Part shown: positions 13,401 to 28,400 of the stretch, piece by piece | How the letters are laid out: each line of letters opens with the position of its first letter | Position numbering within the stretch: the stretch's first letter is position 1 | Source: Allodiplogaster sudhausi | Lineage: Eukaryota > Nematoda > Chromadorea > Rhabditida > Diplogasteridae | Assembly (NCBI GenBank): GCA_945643635.1 | Contig: CALZFC010000035.1 | Coordinates: 1-64,000, forward strand | DNA: 64,000 nt | Direction of reading: 5' to 3' | The notes under the pieces: generated by a model | Told to the model about the DNA's origin: nothing | Database searches by the model: none | Seen by the model: the letters and a program-made list of their open reading frames with translations, nothing else | Position numbers and translations under genes: made by a program

Positions 13401-16400
13401 AGGGGAACTATAAGACGCTCCCGGAATGATCCGGATACTTCTAATACCTCCCGGAAGAATTCGGGGTACTCCGAATAGCTCCCGGAATACTCCGGGATAC
13501 TCTGAGTTACTCCCGGAAGCATCCGGGGAACTATAGGAAGCTCCCGGAATATTCCGGGATACTCAGTGCTACTCCCGGAAGCATCAGGGGAACTATAAGA
13601 CGCTCCCGGAATGATCCGGATACTCCTAATAGCTCCCGGAAGAATTCGGGGTACTCTGAATAGCTCCCGGAAGAATTCGGGGTACTCTGAGTTACTCCCG
13701 GAAGCATCCGGGGAACTATAGGAAGCTCCCGGAATATTCCGGGATACTCTGGGTTACTCCCGGAAGCATCAGGGGAACTATAAGACGCTCCCGGAATGAT
13801 CCGGATACTTCTAATAGCTCCCGGAAGAATTCGGGGTACTCCGAATAGCTCCCGGAATACTCGGGATACTCTGAGTTACTCCCGGAAGCATCCGGGGAAC
13901 TATAGGAAGCTCCCGGAATATTCCGGGATACTCTTAGTTACTCCCGGAAGCATCAGGGGAACTATAAGACGCTCCCGGAATGATCCGGATACTCTAATAG
14001 CTCCCGGAAGAATTCGGGGTACTCCGAATAGCTCCCGGAATACTCCGGGATACTCTGAGTTACTCCCGGAAGCATCCGGGGGACTATAGGAAGCTCCCGG
14101 AATATTCCGGGATACTCTGGGTTACTCCCGGAAGCATCAGGGAACTATAAGACGCTCCCGGAATGATCCGGATACTCCTAATAGCTCCCGGAAGAATTCG
14201 GGGTACTCTGAATAGCTCCCGGAAGAATTCGGGGTACTCTGAGTTACTCCCGGAAGCATCCGGGGAACTATAGGAAGCTCCCGGAATATTCCGGGATACT
14301 CTGTTACTCCCGGAAGCATCAGGGGAACTATAAGACGCTCCCGGAATGATCCGGATACTCTAATAGCTCCCGGAAGAATTCGGGGTACTCCGAATAGCTC
14401 CCGGAATACTCCGGGATACTCTGAGTTACTCCCGGAAGCATCCGGGGAACTATAGGAAGCTCCCGGAATATTCCGGGATACTCTGGGTTACTCCCGGAAG
14501 CATCAGGGGAACTATAAGACGCTCCCGGAATGATCCGGATACTTCTAATACCTCCCGGAAGAATTCGGGGTACTCCGAATAGCTCCCGGAATACTCCGGG
14601 ATACTCTGAGTTACTCCCGGAAGCATCAGGGGAACTATAAGACGCTCCCGGAATGATCCGGATACTCCTAATAGCTCCCGGAAGAATTCGGGGTACTCTG
14701 AATAGCTCCCGAAGAATTCGGGATACTCTGAGTTACTCCCGGAAGCATCCGGGGAACTATAGGAAGCTCCCGGAATATTCCGGGATACTCAGTGCTACTC
14801 CCGGAAGCATCAGGGGAACTATAAGACGCTCCCGGAATGATCCGGATACTCCTAATAGCTCCCGGAAGAATTCGGGGTACTCTGAATAGCTCCCGGAAGA
14901 ATTCGGGGTACTCTGAGTTACTCCCGGAAGCATCCGGGGAACTATAGGAAGCTCCCGGAATATTCCGGGATACTCAGTGCTACTCCCGGAAGCATCAGGG
15001 GAACTATAAGACGCTCCCGGAATGATCCGGATACTCCTAATAGCTCCCGGAAGAATTCGGGGTACTCTGAATAGCTCCCGGAAGAATTCGGGATACTCTG
15101 AGTTACTCCCGGAAGCATCCGGGGAACTATAGGAAGCTCCCGGAATATTCCGGGATACTCTGGGTTACTCCCGGAAGCATCAGGGAACTATAAGACGCTC
15201 CCGGAATGATCCGGATACTTCTAATAGCTCCCGGAAGAATTCGGGGTACTCCGAATAGCTCCCGGAATACTCCGGGATACTCTGAGTTACTCCCGGAAGC
15301 ATCCGGGGAACTATAGGAAGCTCCCGGAATATTCCGGGATACTCTTAGTTACTCCCGGAAGCATCAGGGGAACTATAAGACGCTCCCGGAATGATCCGGA
15401 TACTCTAATAGCTCCCGGAAGAATTCGGGGTACTCTGAATAGCTCCCGGAAGAATTCGGGATACTCTGAGTTACTCCCGGAAGCATCCGGGGAACTATAG
15501 GAAGCTCCCGGAATATTCCGGGATACTCTGGGTTACTCCCGGAAGCATCAGGGGAACTATAAGACGCTCCCGGAATGATCCGGATACTTCTAATAGCTCC
15601 CGGAAGAATTCGGGGTACTCCGAATAGCTCCCGGAATACTCCGGGATACTCTGAGTTACTCCCGGAAGCATCCGGGGAACTATAGGAAGCTCCCGGAATA
15701 TTCCGGGATACTCTTAGTTACTCCCGGAAGCATCAGGGGAACTATAAGACGCTCCCGGAATGATCCGGATACTTCTTGTAATACCTCCCGGAAGAATTCG
15801 GGGTACTCGAATAGCTCCCGGAATACTCCGGGATACTCTGAGTTACTCCCGGAAGCATCAGGGGAACTATAAGACGCTCCCGGAATGATCCGGATACTCT
15901 AATAGCTCCCGGAAGAATTCGGGGTACTCTGAATAGCTCCCGGAGAATTCGGGATACTCTGAGTTACTCCCGGAAGCATCCGGGGAACTATAGGAAGCTC
16001 CCGGAATATTCCGGGATACTCTGTGTTACTCCCGGAAGCATCAGGGGAACTATAAGACGCTCCCGGAATGATCCGGATACTTAATAGCTCCCGGAAGAAT
16101 TCGGGGTACTCCGAATAGCTCCCGGAATACTCGGGATACTCTGAGTTACTCCCGGAAGCATCCGGGGGACTATAGGAAGCTCCCGGAATATTCCGGGATA
16201 CTCTGGGTTACTCCCGGAAGCATCAGGGGAACTATAAGACGCTCCCGGAATGATCCGGATACTCTAATAGCTCCCGGAAGAATTCGGGGTACTCTGAATA
16301 GCTCCCCGGAATTCGGGGTACTCTGAGTTACTCCCGGAAGCATCCGGGGAACTATAGGAAGCTCCCGGAATATTCCGGGATACTCAGTGTTACTCCCGGA

Positions 16401-19400
16401 AGCATCAGGGGAACTATAAGACGCTCCCGGAATGATCCGGATACTCCTAATAGCTCCCGGAAGAATTCGGGGTACTCTGAATAGCTCCCGGAAGAATTCG
16501 GGGTACTCTGAGTTACTCCCGGAAGCATCCGGGGAACTATAGGAAGCTCCCGGAATATTCCGGGATACTCTTAGTTACTCCCGGAAGCATCAGGGGAACT
16601 ATAAGACGCTCCCGGAATGATCCGGATACTTCTAATAGCTCCCGGAAGAATTCGGGGTACTCCGAATAGCTCCCGGAATACTCCGGGATACTCTGAGTTA
16701 CTCCCGGAAGCATCCGGGGACTATAGGAAGCTCCCGGAATATTCGGGATACTCTGGTTACTCCCGGAAGCATCAGGGGAACTATAAGACGCTCCCGGAAT
16801 GATCCGGATACTTCTAATACCTCCCGGAAGAATTCGGGGTACTCCGAATAGCTCCCGGAATACTCCGGGATACTCTGAGTTACTCCCGGAAGCATCAGGG
16901 GAACTATAAGACGCTCCCGGAATGATCCGGATACTCCAATAGCTCCCGGAAGAATTCGGGGTACTCTGAATAGCTCCCGGAAGAATTCGGGGTACTCTGA
17001 GTTACTCCCGGAAGCATCCGGGGAACTATAGGAAGCTCCCGGAATATTCCGGGATACTCAGTGCTACTCCCGGAAGCATCAGGGGAACTATAAGACGCTC
17101 CCGGAATGATCCGGATACTCCTAATAGCTCCCGGAAGAATTCGGGGTACTCTGAATAGCTCCCGGAAGAATTCGGGGTACTCTGAGTTACTCCCGGAAGC
17201 ATCCGGGGAACTATAGGAAGCTCCCGGAATATTCCGGGATACTCTTAGTTACTCCCGGAAGCATCAGGGGAACTATAAGACGCTCCCGGAATGATCCGGA
17301 TACTCCTAATAGCTCCCGGAAGAATTCGGGGTACTCTGAATAGCTCCCGGAGAATTCGGGGTACTCTGAGTTACTCCCGGAAGCATCCGGGGAACTATAG
17401 GAAGCTCCCGGAATATTCCGGGATACTCTGGTTACTCCCGGAAGCATCGGGGAACTATAAGACGCTCCCGGAATGATCCGGATACTTCTAATAGCTCCCG
17501 GAAGAATTCGGGGTACTCCGAATAGCTCCCGGAATACTCCGGGATACTCTGAGTTACTCCCGGAAGCATCCGGGGAACTATAGGAAGCTCCCGGAATATT
17601 CCGGGATACTCTAGGTTACTCCCGGAAGCATCAGGGGAACTATAAGACGCTCCCGGAATGATCCGGATACTTCTAATAGCTCCCGGAAGAATTCGGGGTA
17701 CTCCGAATAGCTCCCGGAATACTCCGGGATACTCTGAGTTACTCCCGGAAGCATCCGGGAACTATAGGAAGCTCCCGGAATATTCCGGGATACTCTGGGT
17801 TACTCCCGGAAGCATCAGGGGAACTATAAGACGCTCCCGGAATGATCCGGATACTTCTAATAGCTCCCGGAAGAATTCGGGGTACTCCGAATAGCTCCCG
17901 GAAGAATTCGGGGTACTCTGAGTTACTCCCGGAAGCATCCGGGGAACTATAGGAAGCTCCCGGAATATTCCGGGATACTCAGTGCTACTCCCGGAAGCAT
18001 CAGGGGAACTATAAGACGCTCCCGGAATGATCCGGATACTCCTAATAGCTCCCGGAAGAATTCGGGGTACTCTGAATAGCTCCCGGAAGAATTCGGGGTA
18101 CTCTGAGTTACTCCCGGAAGCATCCGGGGAACTATAGGAAGCTCCCGGAATATTCCGGATACTCTGGGTTACTCCCGGAAGCATCAGGGGAACTATAAGA
18201 CGCTCCCGGAATGATCCGGATACTTCTAATAGCTCCCGGAAGAATTCGGGGTACTCCGAATAGCTCCCGGAATACTCCGGGATACTCTGAGTTACTCCCG
18301 GAAGCATCCGGGGAACTATAGGAAGCTCCCGGAATATTCCGGGATACTGGGTTACTCCCGGAAGCATCAGGGGAACTATAAGACGCTCCCGGAATGATCC
18401 GGATATTCTAATACCTCCCGGAAGAATTCGGGGTACTCCGAATAGCTCCCGGAATACTCCGGGATACTCTGAGTTACTCCCGGAAGCATCAGGGGAACTA
18501 TAAGACGCTCCCGGAATGATCCGGATACTCCTAATAGCTCCCGGAAGAATTCGGGGTACTCTGAATAGCTCCCGGAAGAATTCGGGGATACTCTGAGTTA
18601 CTCCCGGAAGCATCCGGGGAACTATAGGAAGCTCCCGGAATATTCCGGGATACTCAGTGCTACTCCCGGAAGCATCAGGGGAACTATAAGACGCTCCCGG
18701 AATGATCCGGATACTCTAATAGCTCCCGGAAGAATTCGGGGTACTCTGAACAGCTCCCGGAAGAATTCGGGGTACTCTGAGTTACTCCCGGAAGCATCCG
18801 GGGAACTATAGGAAGCTCCCGGAATATTCCGGGATACTCAGTGCTACTCCCGGAAGCATCAGGGGAACTATAAGACGCTCCCGGAATGATCCGGATACTC
18901 CTAATAGCTCCCGGAAGAATTCGGGGTACTCTGAATAGCTCCCGGAAGAATTCGGGGTACTCTGAGTTACTCCCGGAAGCATCCGGGGAACTATAGGAAG
19001 CTCCCGGAATATTCCGGGATACTCTGGGTTACTCCCGGAAGCATCAGGGGAACTATAAGACGCTCCCGGAATGATCCGGATACTTCTAATAGCTCCCGGA
19101 AGAATTCGGGGTACTCCGAATAGCTCCCGGAATACTCCGGGATACTCTGAGTTACTCCCGGAAGCATCCGGGGAACTATAGGAAGCTCCCGGAATATTCC
19201 GGGATATCTTAGTTACTCCCGGAAGCATCAGGGGAACTATAAGACGCTCCCGGAATGATCCGGATACTTCTAATACCTCCCGGAAGAATTCGGGGTACTC
19301 CGAATAGCTCCCGGAATACTCCGGGATACTCTGAGTTACTCCCGGAAGCATCAGGGGAACTATAAGACGCTCCCGGAATGATCCGGATACTTCTAATACT

Positions 19401-22400
19401 CCCGGAAGAATTCGGGGTACTCCGAATAGCTCCCGGAATACTCCGGGATACTCTGAGTTTCTCCCGGAAGCATCCGGGGAACTATAGGAAGCTCCCGGAA
19501 TATTCCGGGATACTCTGGGTTACTCCCGGAAGCATCAGGGGAACTATAAGACGCTCCCGGAATGATCCGGATACTTCTAATAGCTCCCGGAAGAATTCGG
19601 GGTACTCCGAATAGCTCCCGAATACTCGGGATACTCTGAGTTACTCCCGGAAGCATCCGGGGAACTATAGGAAGCTCCCGGAATATTCCGGGATACTCAG
19701 TGCTACTCCCGGAAGCATCAGGGGAACTATAAGACGCTCCCGGAATGATCCGGATACTTCTAATAGCTCCCGGAAGAATTCGGGGTACTCTGAATAGCTC
19801 CCGGAAGAATTCGGGTACTCTGAGTTACTCCCGGAAGCATCCGGGGAACTATAGGAAGCTCCCGGAATATTCCGGGATACTCAGTGCTACTCCCGGAAGC
19901 ATCAGGGGAACTATAAGACGCTCCCGGAATGATCCGGATACTTCTAATAGCTCCCGGAAGAATTCGGGGTACTCTGAATAGCTCCCGGAAGAATTCCGGG
20001 TACTCTGAGTTACTCCCGGAAGCATCCGGGGAACTATAGGAAGCTCCCGGAATATTCCGGGATACTCTGGGTTACTCCCGGAAGCATCAGGGGAACTATA
20101 AGACGCTCCCGGAATGATCCGGATACTTCTAATAGCTCCCGGAAGAATTCGGGGTACTCCGAATAGCTCCCGGAATACTCCGGGATACTCTGAGTTACTC
20201 CCGGAAGCATCCGGGGAACTATAGGAAGCTCCCGGAATATTCCGGGATACTCTGGGTTACTCCCGGAAGCATCAGGGGAACTATAAGACGCTCCCGGAAT
20301 GATCCGGATACTTCTAATAGCTCCCGGAAGAATTCGGGGTACTCCGAATAGCTCCCGGAATACTCCGGGATACTCTGAGTTACTCCCGGAAGCATCCGGG
20401 GAACTATAGGAAGCTCCCGGAATATTCCGGGATACTCAGTGCTACTCCCGGAAGCATCAGGGGAACTATAAGACGCTCCCGGAATGATCCGGATACTCCT
20501 AATAGCTCCCGGAAGAATTCGGGGTACTCTGAATAGCTCCCGGAAGAATTCGGGGTACTCTGAGTTACTCCCGGAAGCATCCGGGGACTATAGGAAGCTC
20601 CCGGAATATTCCGGGATACTCTGGGTTACTCCCGGAAGCATCAGGGGAACTATAAGACGCTCCCGGAATGATCCGGATACTTCTAATAGCTCCCGGAAGA
20701 ATTCGGGGTACTCCGAATAGCTCCCGGAATACTCCGGGATACTCTGAGTTACTCCCGGAAGCATCCGGGGAACTATAGGAAGCTCCCGGAATATTCCGGG
20801 ATACTCTGGTTACTCCCGGAAGCATCAGGGGAACTATAAGACGCTCCCGGAATGATCCGGATACTTCTAATAGCTCCCGGAAGAATTCGGGGTACTCCGA
20901 ATAGCTCCCGGAATACTCCGGGATACTCTGAGTTACTCCGGAAGCATCCGGGGAACTATAGGAAGCTCCCGGAATATTCCGGGATACTCTGGGTTACTCC
21001 CGGAAGCATCAGGGGAACTATAAGACGCTCCCGGAATGATCCGGATACTTCTAATAGCTCCCGGAAGAATTCGGGGTACTCTCCGAATAGCTCCCGGAAT
21101 ACTCCGGGATACTCTGAGTTACTCCCGGAAGCATCCGGGGAACTATAGGAAGCTCCCGGAATATTCCGGGATACTCAGTGCTACTCCCGGAAGCATCAGG
21201 GGAACTATAAGACGCTCCCGGAATGATCCGGATACTCCTAATAGCTCCCGGAAGAATTCGGGGTACTCTGAACAGCTCCCGGAAGAATTCGGGTACTCTG
21301 AGTTACTCCCGGAAGCATCCGGGGAACTATAGGAAGCTCCCGGAATATTCCGGGATACTCTGGGTTACTCCCGGAAGCATCCGGGGAACTATAAGACGCT
21401 CCCGGAATGATCCGGATACTTCTATAGCTCCCGGAAGAATTCGGGGTACTCCGAATAGCTCCCGGATACTCCGGGATACTCTGAGTTACTCCCGGAAGCA
21501 TCCGGGGAACTATAGGAAGCTCCCGGAATATTCCGGGATACTCTGGGTACTCCCGGAAGCATCAGGGGAACTATAAGACGCTCCCGGAATGATCCGGATA
21601 CTTCTAATACCTCCCGGAAGAATTCGGGGTACTCCGAATAGCTCCCGGAATACTCCGGGATACTCTGAGTTACTCCCGGAAGCATCCGGGGAACTATAGG
21701 AAGCTCCCGGAATATTCCGGGATACTCTGGGTTACTCCCGGAAGCATCAGGGGAACTATAAGACGCTCCCGGAATGATCCGGATACTTCTAATAGCTCCC
21801 GGAAGAATTCGGGGTACTCCGAATAGCTCCCGGAATACTCCGGGATACTCTGAGTTACTCCCGGAAGCATCCGGGGAACTATAGGAAGCTCCCGGAATAT
21901 TCCGGGATACTCAGTGCTACTCCCGGAAGCATCAGGGGAACTATAAGACGCTCCCGGAATGATCCGGATACTTCTAATAGCTCCCGGAAGAATTCGGGGT
22001 ACTCTGAATAGCTCCCGGAAGAATTCGGGGTACTCTGAGTTACTCCCGGAAGCATCCGGGGAACTATAGGAAGCTCCCGGAATATTCCGGGATACTCAGT
22101 GCTACTCCCGGAAGCATCAGGGGAACTATAAGACGCTCCCGGAATGATCCGGATACTTCTAATAGCTCCCGGAAGAATTCGGGGTACTCTGAATAGCTCC
22201 CGGAAGAATTCGGGTACTCTGAGTTACTCCCGGAAGCATCCGGGGAACTATAGGAAGCTCCCGGAATATTCCGGGATACTCTGGTTACTCCCGGAAGCAT
22301 CAGGGGAACTATAAGACGCTCCCGGAATGATCCGGATACTTCTAATAGCTCCCGGAAGAATTCGGGGTACTCCGAATAGCTCCCGGAATACTCCGGGATA

Positions 22401-25400
22401 CTCTGAGTTACTCCCGGAAGCATCCGGGGAACTATAGGAAGCTCCCGGAATATTCCGGGATACTCTTGTTACCCGGAAGCATCAGGGGAACTATAAGACG
22501 CTCCCGGAATGATCCGGATACTTCTAATAGCTCCCGGAAGAATTCGGGGTACTCCGAATAGCTCCCGGAATACTCCGGATACTCTGAGTTACTCCCGGAA
22601 GCATCCGGGGAACTATAGGAAGCTCCCGGAATATTCCGGGATACTCTGGGTTACTCCCGGAAGCATCAGGGGAACTATAAGACGCTCCCGGAATGATCCG
22701 GATACTTCTAATAGCTCCCGGAAGAATTCGGGGTACTCCGAATAGCTCCCGGAATACTCGGGATACTCTGAGTTACTCCCGGAAGCATCCGGGGACTATA
22801 GGAAGCTCCCGGAATATTCCGGGATACTCTGGGTTACTCCCGGAAGCATCAGGGGAACTATAAGACGCTCCCGGAATGATCCGGATACTTCTAATAGCTC
22901 CCGGAAGAATTCGGGGTACTCCGAATAGCTCCCGGAATACTCCGGGATACTCTGAGTTACTCCCGGAAGCATCCGGGGAACTATAGGAAGCTCCCGGAAT
23001 ATTCCGGGATACTCTGGGTTACTCCCGGAAGCATCAGGGGAACTATAAGACGCTCCCGGAATGATCCGGATACTTCTAATAGCTCCGGAAGAATTCGGGG
23101 TACTCTGAATAGCTCCCGGAAGAATTCCGGGTACTCTGAGTTACTCCCGGAAGCATCCGGGGAACTATAGGAAGCTCCCGGAATATTCCGGGATACTCTG
23201 GGTTACTCCCGGAAGCATCAGGGGAACTATAAGACGCTCCCGGAATGATCCGGATACTTCTAATAGCTCCCGGAAGAATTCGGGGTACTCCGAATAGCTC
23301 CCGGAATACTCCGGGATACTCTGAGTTACTCCCGGAAGCATCCGGGGAAATAGGAAGCTCCCGGAATATTCCGGGATACTCTAGTTACTCCCGGAAGCAT
23401 CAGGGGAACTATAAGACGCTCCCGGAATGATCCGGATACTTCTAATACTCCCGGAAGAATTCGGGGTACTCCGAATAGCTCCCGGAATACTCCGGGATAC
23501 TCTGAGTTACTCCCGGAAGCATCCGGGGAACTATAGGAAGCTCCCGGAATATTCCGGGATACTCAGGCTACTCCCGGAAGCATCAGGGGAACTATAAGAC
23601 GCTCCCGGAATGATCCGGATACTCCTAATAGCTCCCGGAAGAATTCGGGGTACTCTGAACAGCTCCCGGAGAATTCGGGGTACTCTGAGTTACTCCCGGA
23701 AGCATCCGGGGAACTATAGGAAGCTCCCGGAATATTTCGGGATACTCTGGGTTACTCCCGGAAGCATCAGGGGAACTATAAGACGCTCCCGGAATGATCC
23801 GGATACTTCTAATAGCTCCCGGAAGAATTCGGGGTACTCCGAATAGCTCCCGGAATACTCCGGGATACTCTGAGTTACTCCCGGAAGCATCCGGGGAACT
23901 ATAGGAAGCTCCCGGAATATTCCGGGATACTCTGGTTACTCCCGGAAGCATCAGGGGAACTATAAGACGCTCCCGGAATGATCCGGATACTTCTAATAGC
24001 TCCCGGAAGAATTCGGGGTACTCCGAATAGCTCCCGGAATACTCCGGGATACTCTGAGTTACTCCCGGAAGCATCCGGGGAACTATAGGAAGCTCCCGGA
24101 ATATTCCGGGATACTCTGGGTTACTCCCGGAAGCATCAGGGGAACTATAAGACGCTCCCGGAATGATCCGGATACTTCTAATAGCTCCCGGAAGAATTCG
24201 GGGTACTCCGAATAGCTCCCGGAATACTCCGGGATACTCTGAGTTACTCCCGGAAGCATCCGGGGAACTATAGGAAGCTCCCGGAATATTCCGGGATACT
24301 CTGGGTTACTCCCGGAAGCATCAGGGGAACTATAAGACGCTCCCGGAATGATCCGGATACTTCTAATAGCTCCCGGAAGAATTCGGGGTACTCCGAATAG
24401 CTCCCGGAATACTCCGGGATACTCTGAGTTACTCCCGGAAGCATCCGGGAACTATAGGAAGCTCCCGGAATATTCCGGGATACTCAGTGCTACTCCCGGA
24501 AGCATCAGGGGAACTATAAGACGCTCCCGGAATGATCCGGATACTCTAATAGCTCCCGGAAGAATTCGGGGTACTCTGAATAGCTCCCGGAAGAATTCGG
24601 GGTACTCTGAGTTACTCCCGGAAGCATCCGGGGAACTATAGGAAGCTCCCGGAATATTCCGGGATACTCAGTGTTACTCCCGGAAGCATCAGGGGAACTA
24701 TAAGACGCTCCCGGAATGATCCGGATACTCCTAATAGCTCCCGGAAGAATTCGGGGTACTCTGAATAGCTCCCGGAAGAATTCGGGGATACTCTGAGTTA
24801 CTCCCGGAAGCATCCGGGGAACTATAGGAAGCTCCCGGAATATTCCGGGATACTCTGGGTTACTCCCGGAAGCATCAGGGGAACTATAAGACGCTCCCGG
24901 AATGATCCGGATACTTCTAATAGCTCCCGGAAGAATTCGGGGTACTCCGAATAGCTCCCGGAATACTCCGGGATACTCTGAGTTACTCCCGGAAGCATCC
25001 GGGGAACTATAGGAAGCTCCCGGAATATTCGGGATACTCTTAGTTACTCCCGGAAGCATCAGGGGAACTATAAGACGCTCCCGGAATGATCCGGATACTT
25101 CTAATAGCTCCCGGAAGAATTCGGGGTACTCCGAATAGCTCCCGGAATACTCCGGGATACTCTGAGTTACTCCCGGAAGCATCCGGGGAACTATAGGAAG
25201 CTCCCGGAATATTCCGGGATACTCTGGGTTACTCCCGGAAGCATCAGGGGAACTATAAGACGCTCCCGGAATGATCCGGATACTTCTAATAGCTCCCGGA
25301 AGAATTCGGGGTACTCCGAATAGCTCCCGGATACTCCGGATACTCTGAGTTACTCCCGGAAGCATCCGGGGAACTATAGGAAGCTCCCGGAATATTCCGG

Positions 25401-28400
25401 GATACTCTGGGTTACTCCCGGAAGCATCAGGGGAACTATAAGACGCTCCCGGAATGATCCGGATACTTCTAATAGCTCCCGGAAGAATTCGGGGTACTCC
25501 GAATAGCTCCCGGAATACCGGGGATACTCTGAGTTACTCCCGGAAGCATCCGGGAACTATAGGAAGCTCCCGGAATATTCCGGGATACTCAGTGCTACTC
25601 CCGGAAGCATCAGGGGAACTATAAGACGCTCCCGGAATGATCCGGATACTCTAATAGCTCCCGGAAGAATTCGGGGTACTCTGAATAGCTCCCGGAAGAA
25701 TTCGGGGTACTCTGAGTTACTCCCGGAAGCATCCGGGGAACTATAGGAAGCTCCCGGAATATTCCGGGATACTCAGTGCTACTCCCGGAAGCATCAGGGG
25801 AACTATAAGACGCTCCCGGAATGATCCGGATACTCCTAATAGCTCCCGGAAGAATTCGGGGTACTCTGAATAGCTCCCGGAAGATTCGGGTACTCTGAGT
25901 TACTCCCGGAAGCATCCGGGGAACTATAGGAAGCTCCCGGAATATTCCGGGATACTCTGGGTTACTCCCGGAAGCATCAGGGGAACTATAAGACGCTCCC
26001 GGAATGATCCGGATACTTCTAATAGCTCCCGGAAGAATTCGGGGTACTCGAATAGCTCCCGGACTACTCCGGGATACTCTGAGTTACTCCCGGAAGCATC
26101 CGGGACGAACGTAGGAAGCTCGGAATATCCGGGATACTCTTAGTTACTCCCGGAAGCATCAGGGGAACTATAAGACGCTCCCGGAATGATCCGGATACTT
26201 CTAATACCTCCCGGAAGAATTCGGGGTACTCCGAATAGCTCCCGGAATACTCCGGGATACTCTGAGTTACTCCCGGAAGCATCCGGGGAACTATAGGAAG
26301 CTCCCGGAATATTCCGGGATACTCTGGGTTACTCCCGGAAGCATCAGGGGAACTATAAGACGCTCCCGGAATGATCCGGATACTTCTAATAGCTCCCGGA
26401 AGAATTCGGGGTACTCCGAATAGCTCCCGGAATACTCCGGGATACTCTGAGTTACTCCCGGAAGCATCCGGGGAACTATAGGAAGCTCCCGGAATATTCC
26501 GGGATACTCTGGGTACTCCCGGAAGCATCAGGGGAACTATAAGACGCTCCCGGAATGATCCGGATACTTCTAATAGCTCCCGGAAGAATTCGGGGTACTC
26601 CGAATAGCTCCCGGAATACTCCGGGATACTCTGAGTTACTCCCGGAAGCATCCGGGGAACTATAGGAAGCTCCCGGAATATTCCGGGATACTCAGTGCTA
26701 CTCCCGGAAGCATCAGGGGAACTATAAGACGCTCCCGGAATGATCCGGATACTCCTAATAGCTCCCGGAAGAATTCGGGGTACTCTGAATAGCTCCCGGA
26801 AGACTCGGGGATACTCTGAGTTACTCCCGGAAGCATCCGGGGAACTATAGGAAGCTCCCGGAATATTCCGGATACTCTGTGCTACTCCCGGAAGCATCAG
26901 GGGAACTATAAGACGCTCCCGGAATGATCCGGATACTCCTAATAGCTCCCGGAAGAATTCGGGGTACTCTGAACAGCTCCCGGAAGAATTCGGGGTACTC
27001 TGAGTTACTCCCGGAAGCATCCGGGGAACTATAGGAAGCTCCCGGAATATTCCGGGATACTCAGTGCTACTCCCGGAAGCATCAGGGGAACTATAAGACG
27101 CTCCCGGAATGATCCGGATACTCTAATAGCTCCCGGAAGAATTCGGGGTACTCCGAATAGCTCCCGGACTACCGGGATACTCTGAGTTACTCCCGGAAGC
27201 ATCCGGGGAACTATAGGAAGCTCCCGGAATATTCCGGGATACTCTTAGTTACTCCCGGAAGCATCAGGGGAACTATAAGACGCTCCCGGAATGATCCGGA
27301 TACTTCTAATACCTCCCGGAAGAATTCGGGGTACTCCGAATAGCTCCCGGAATACTCCGGGATACTCTGAGTTACTCCCGGAAGCATCCGGGGAACTATA
27401 AGACGCTCCCGGAATGATCCGGATACTTCTAATAGCTCCCGGAAGAATTCGGGGTACTCCGAATAGCTCCCGGATACTCGGGATACTCTGAGTTACTCCC
27501 GGAAGCATCCGGGGAACTATAGGAAGCTCCCGGAATATTCCGGGATACTCTGGGTTACTCCCGGAAGCATCAGGGGAACTATAAGACGCTCCCGGAATGA
27601 TCCGGATACTTCTAATAGCTCCCGGAAGAATTCGGGGTACTCCGAATAGCTCCCGGAATACTCCGGGATACTCTGAGTTACTCCCGGAAGCATCCGGGGA
27701 ACTATAGGAAGCTCCCGGAATATTCCGGGATACTCTGGGTTACTCCCGGAAGCATCAGGGGAACTATAAGACGCTCCCGGAATGATCCGGATACTTCTAA
27801 TAGCTCCCGGAAGAATTCGGGGTACTCCGAATAGCTCCCGGAATACTCCGGGATACTCTGAGTTACTCCCGGAAGCATCCGGGGAACTATAGGAAGCTCC
27901 CGGAATATTCCGGGATACTCTGGGTTACTCCCGGAAGCATCAGGGGAACTATAAGACGCTCCCGGAATGATCCGGATACTTCTAATAGCTCCCGGAAGAA
28001 TTCGGGGTACTCCGAATAGCTCCCGGACTACTCCGGGATACTCTGAGTTTCCGGAAGAATCGGGGTACTCTGAGTTCACTCCGGAAGCATCCGGGAACTA
28101 TAGGAAGCTCCGGAATATTCCGGGATACTCTGGGTACTCCCGGAAGCATCCGGGGAACTATAAGACGCTCCCGGAATGATCCGGATACTTCTAATAGCTC
28201 CCGGAAGAATTCGGGGTACTCCGAATAGCTCCCGGAATACTCCGGGATACTCTGAGTTACTCCCGGAAGCATCCGGGGAACTATAGGAAGCTCCCGGAAT
28301 ATTCCGGGATACTCTTAGTTACTCCCGGAAGCATCAGGGGAACTATAAGACGCTCCCGGAATGATCCGGATACTTCTAATACCTCCCGGAAGAATTCGGG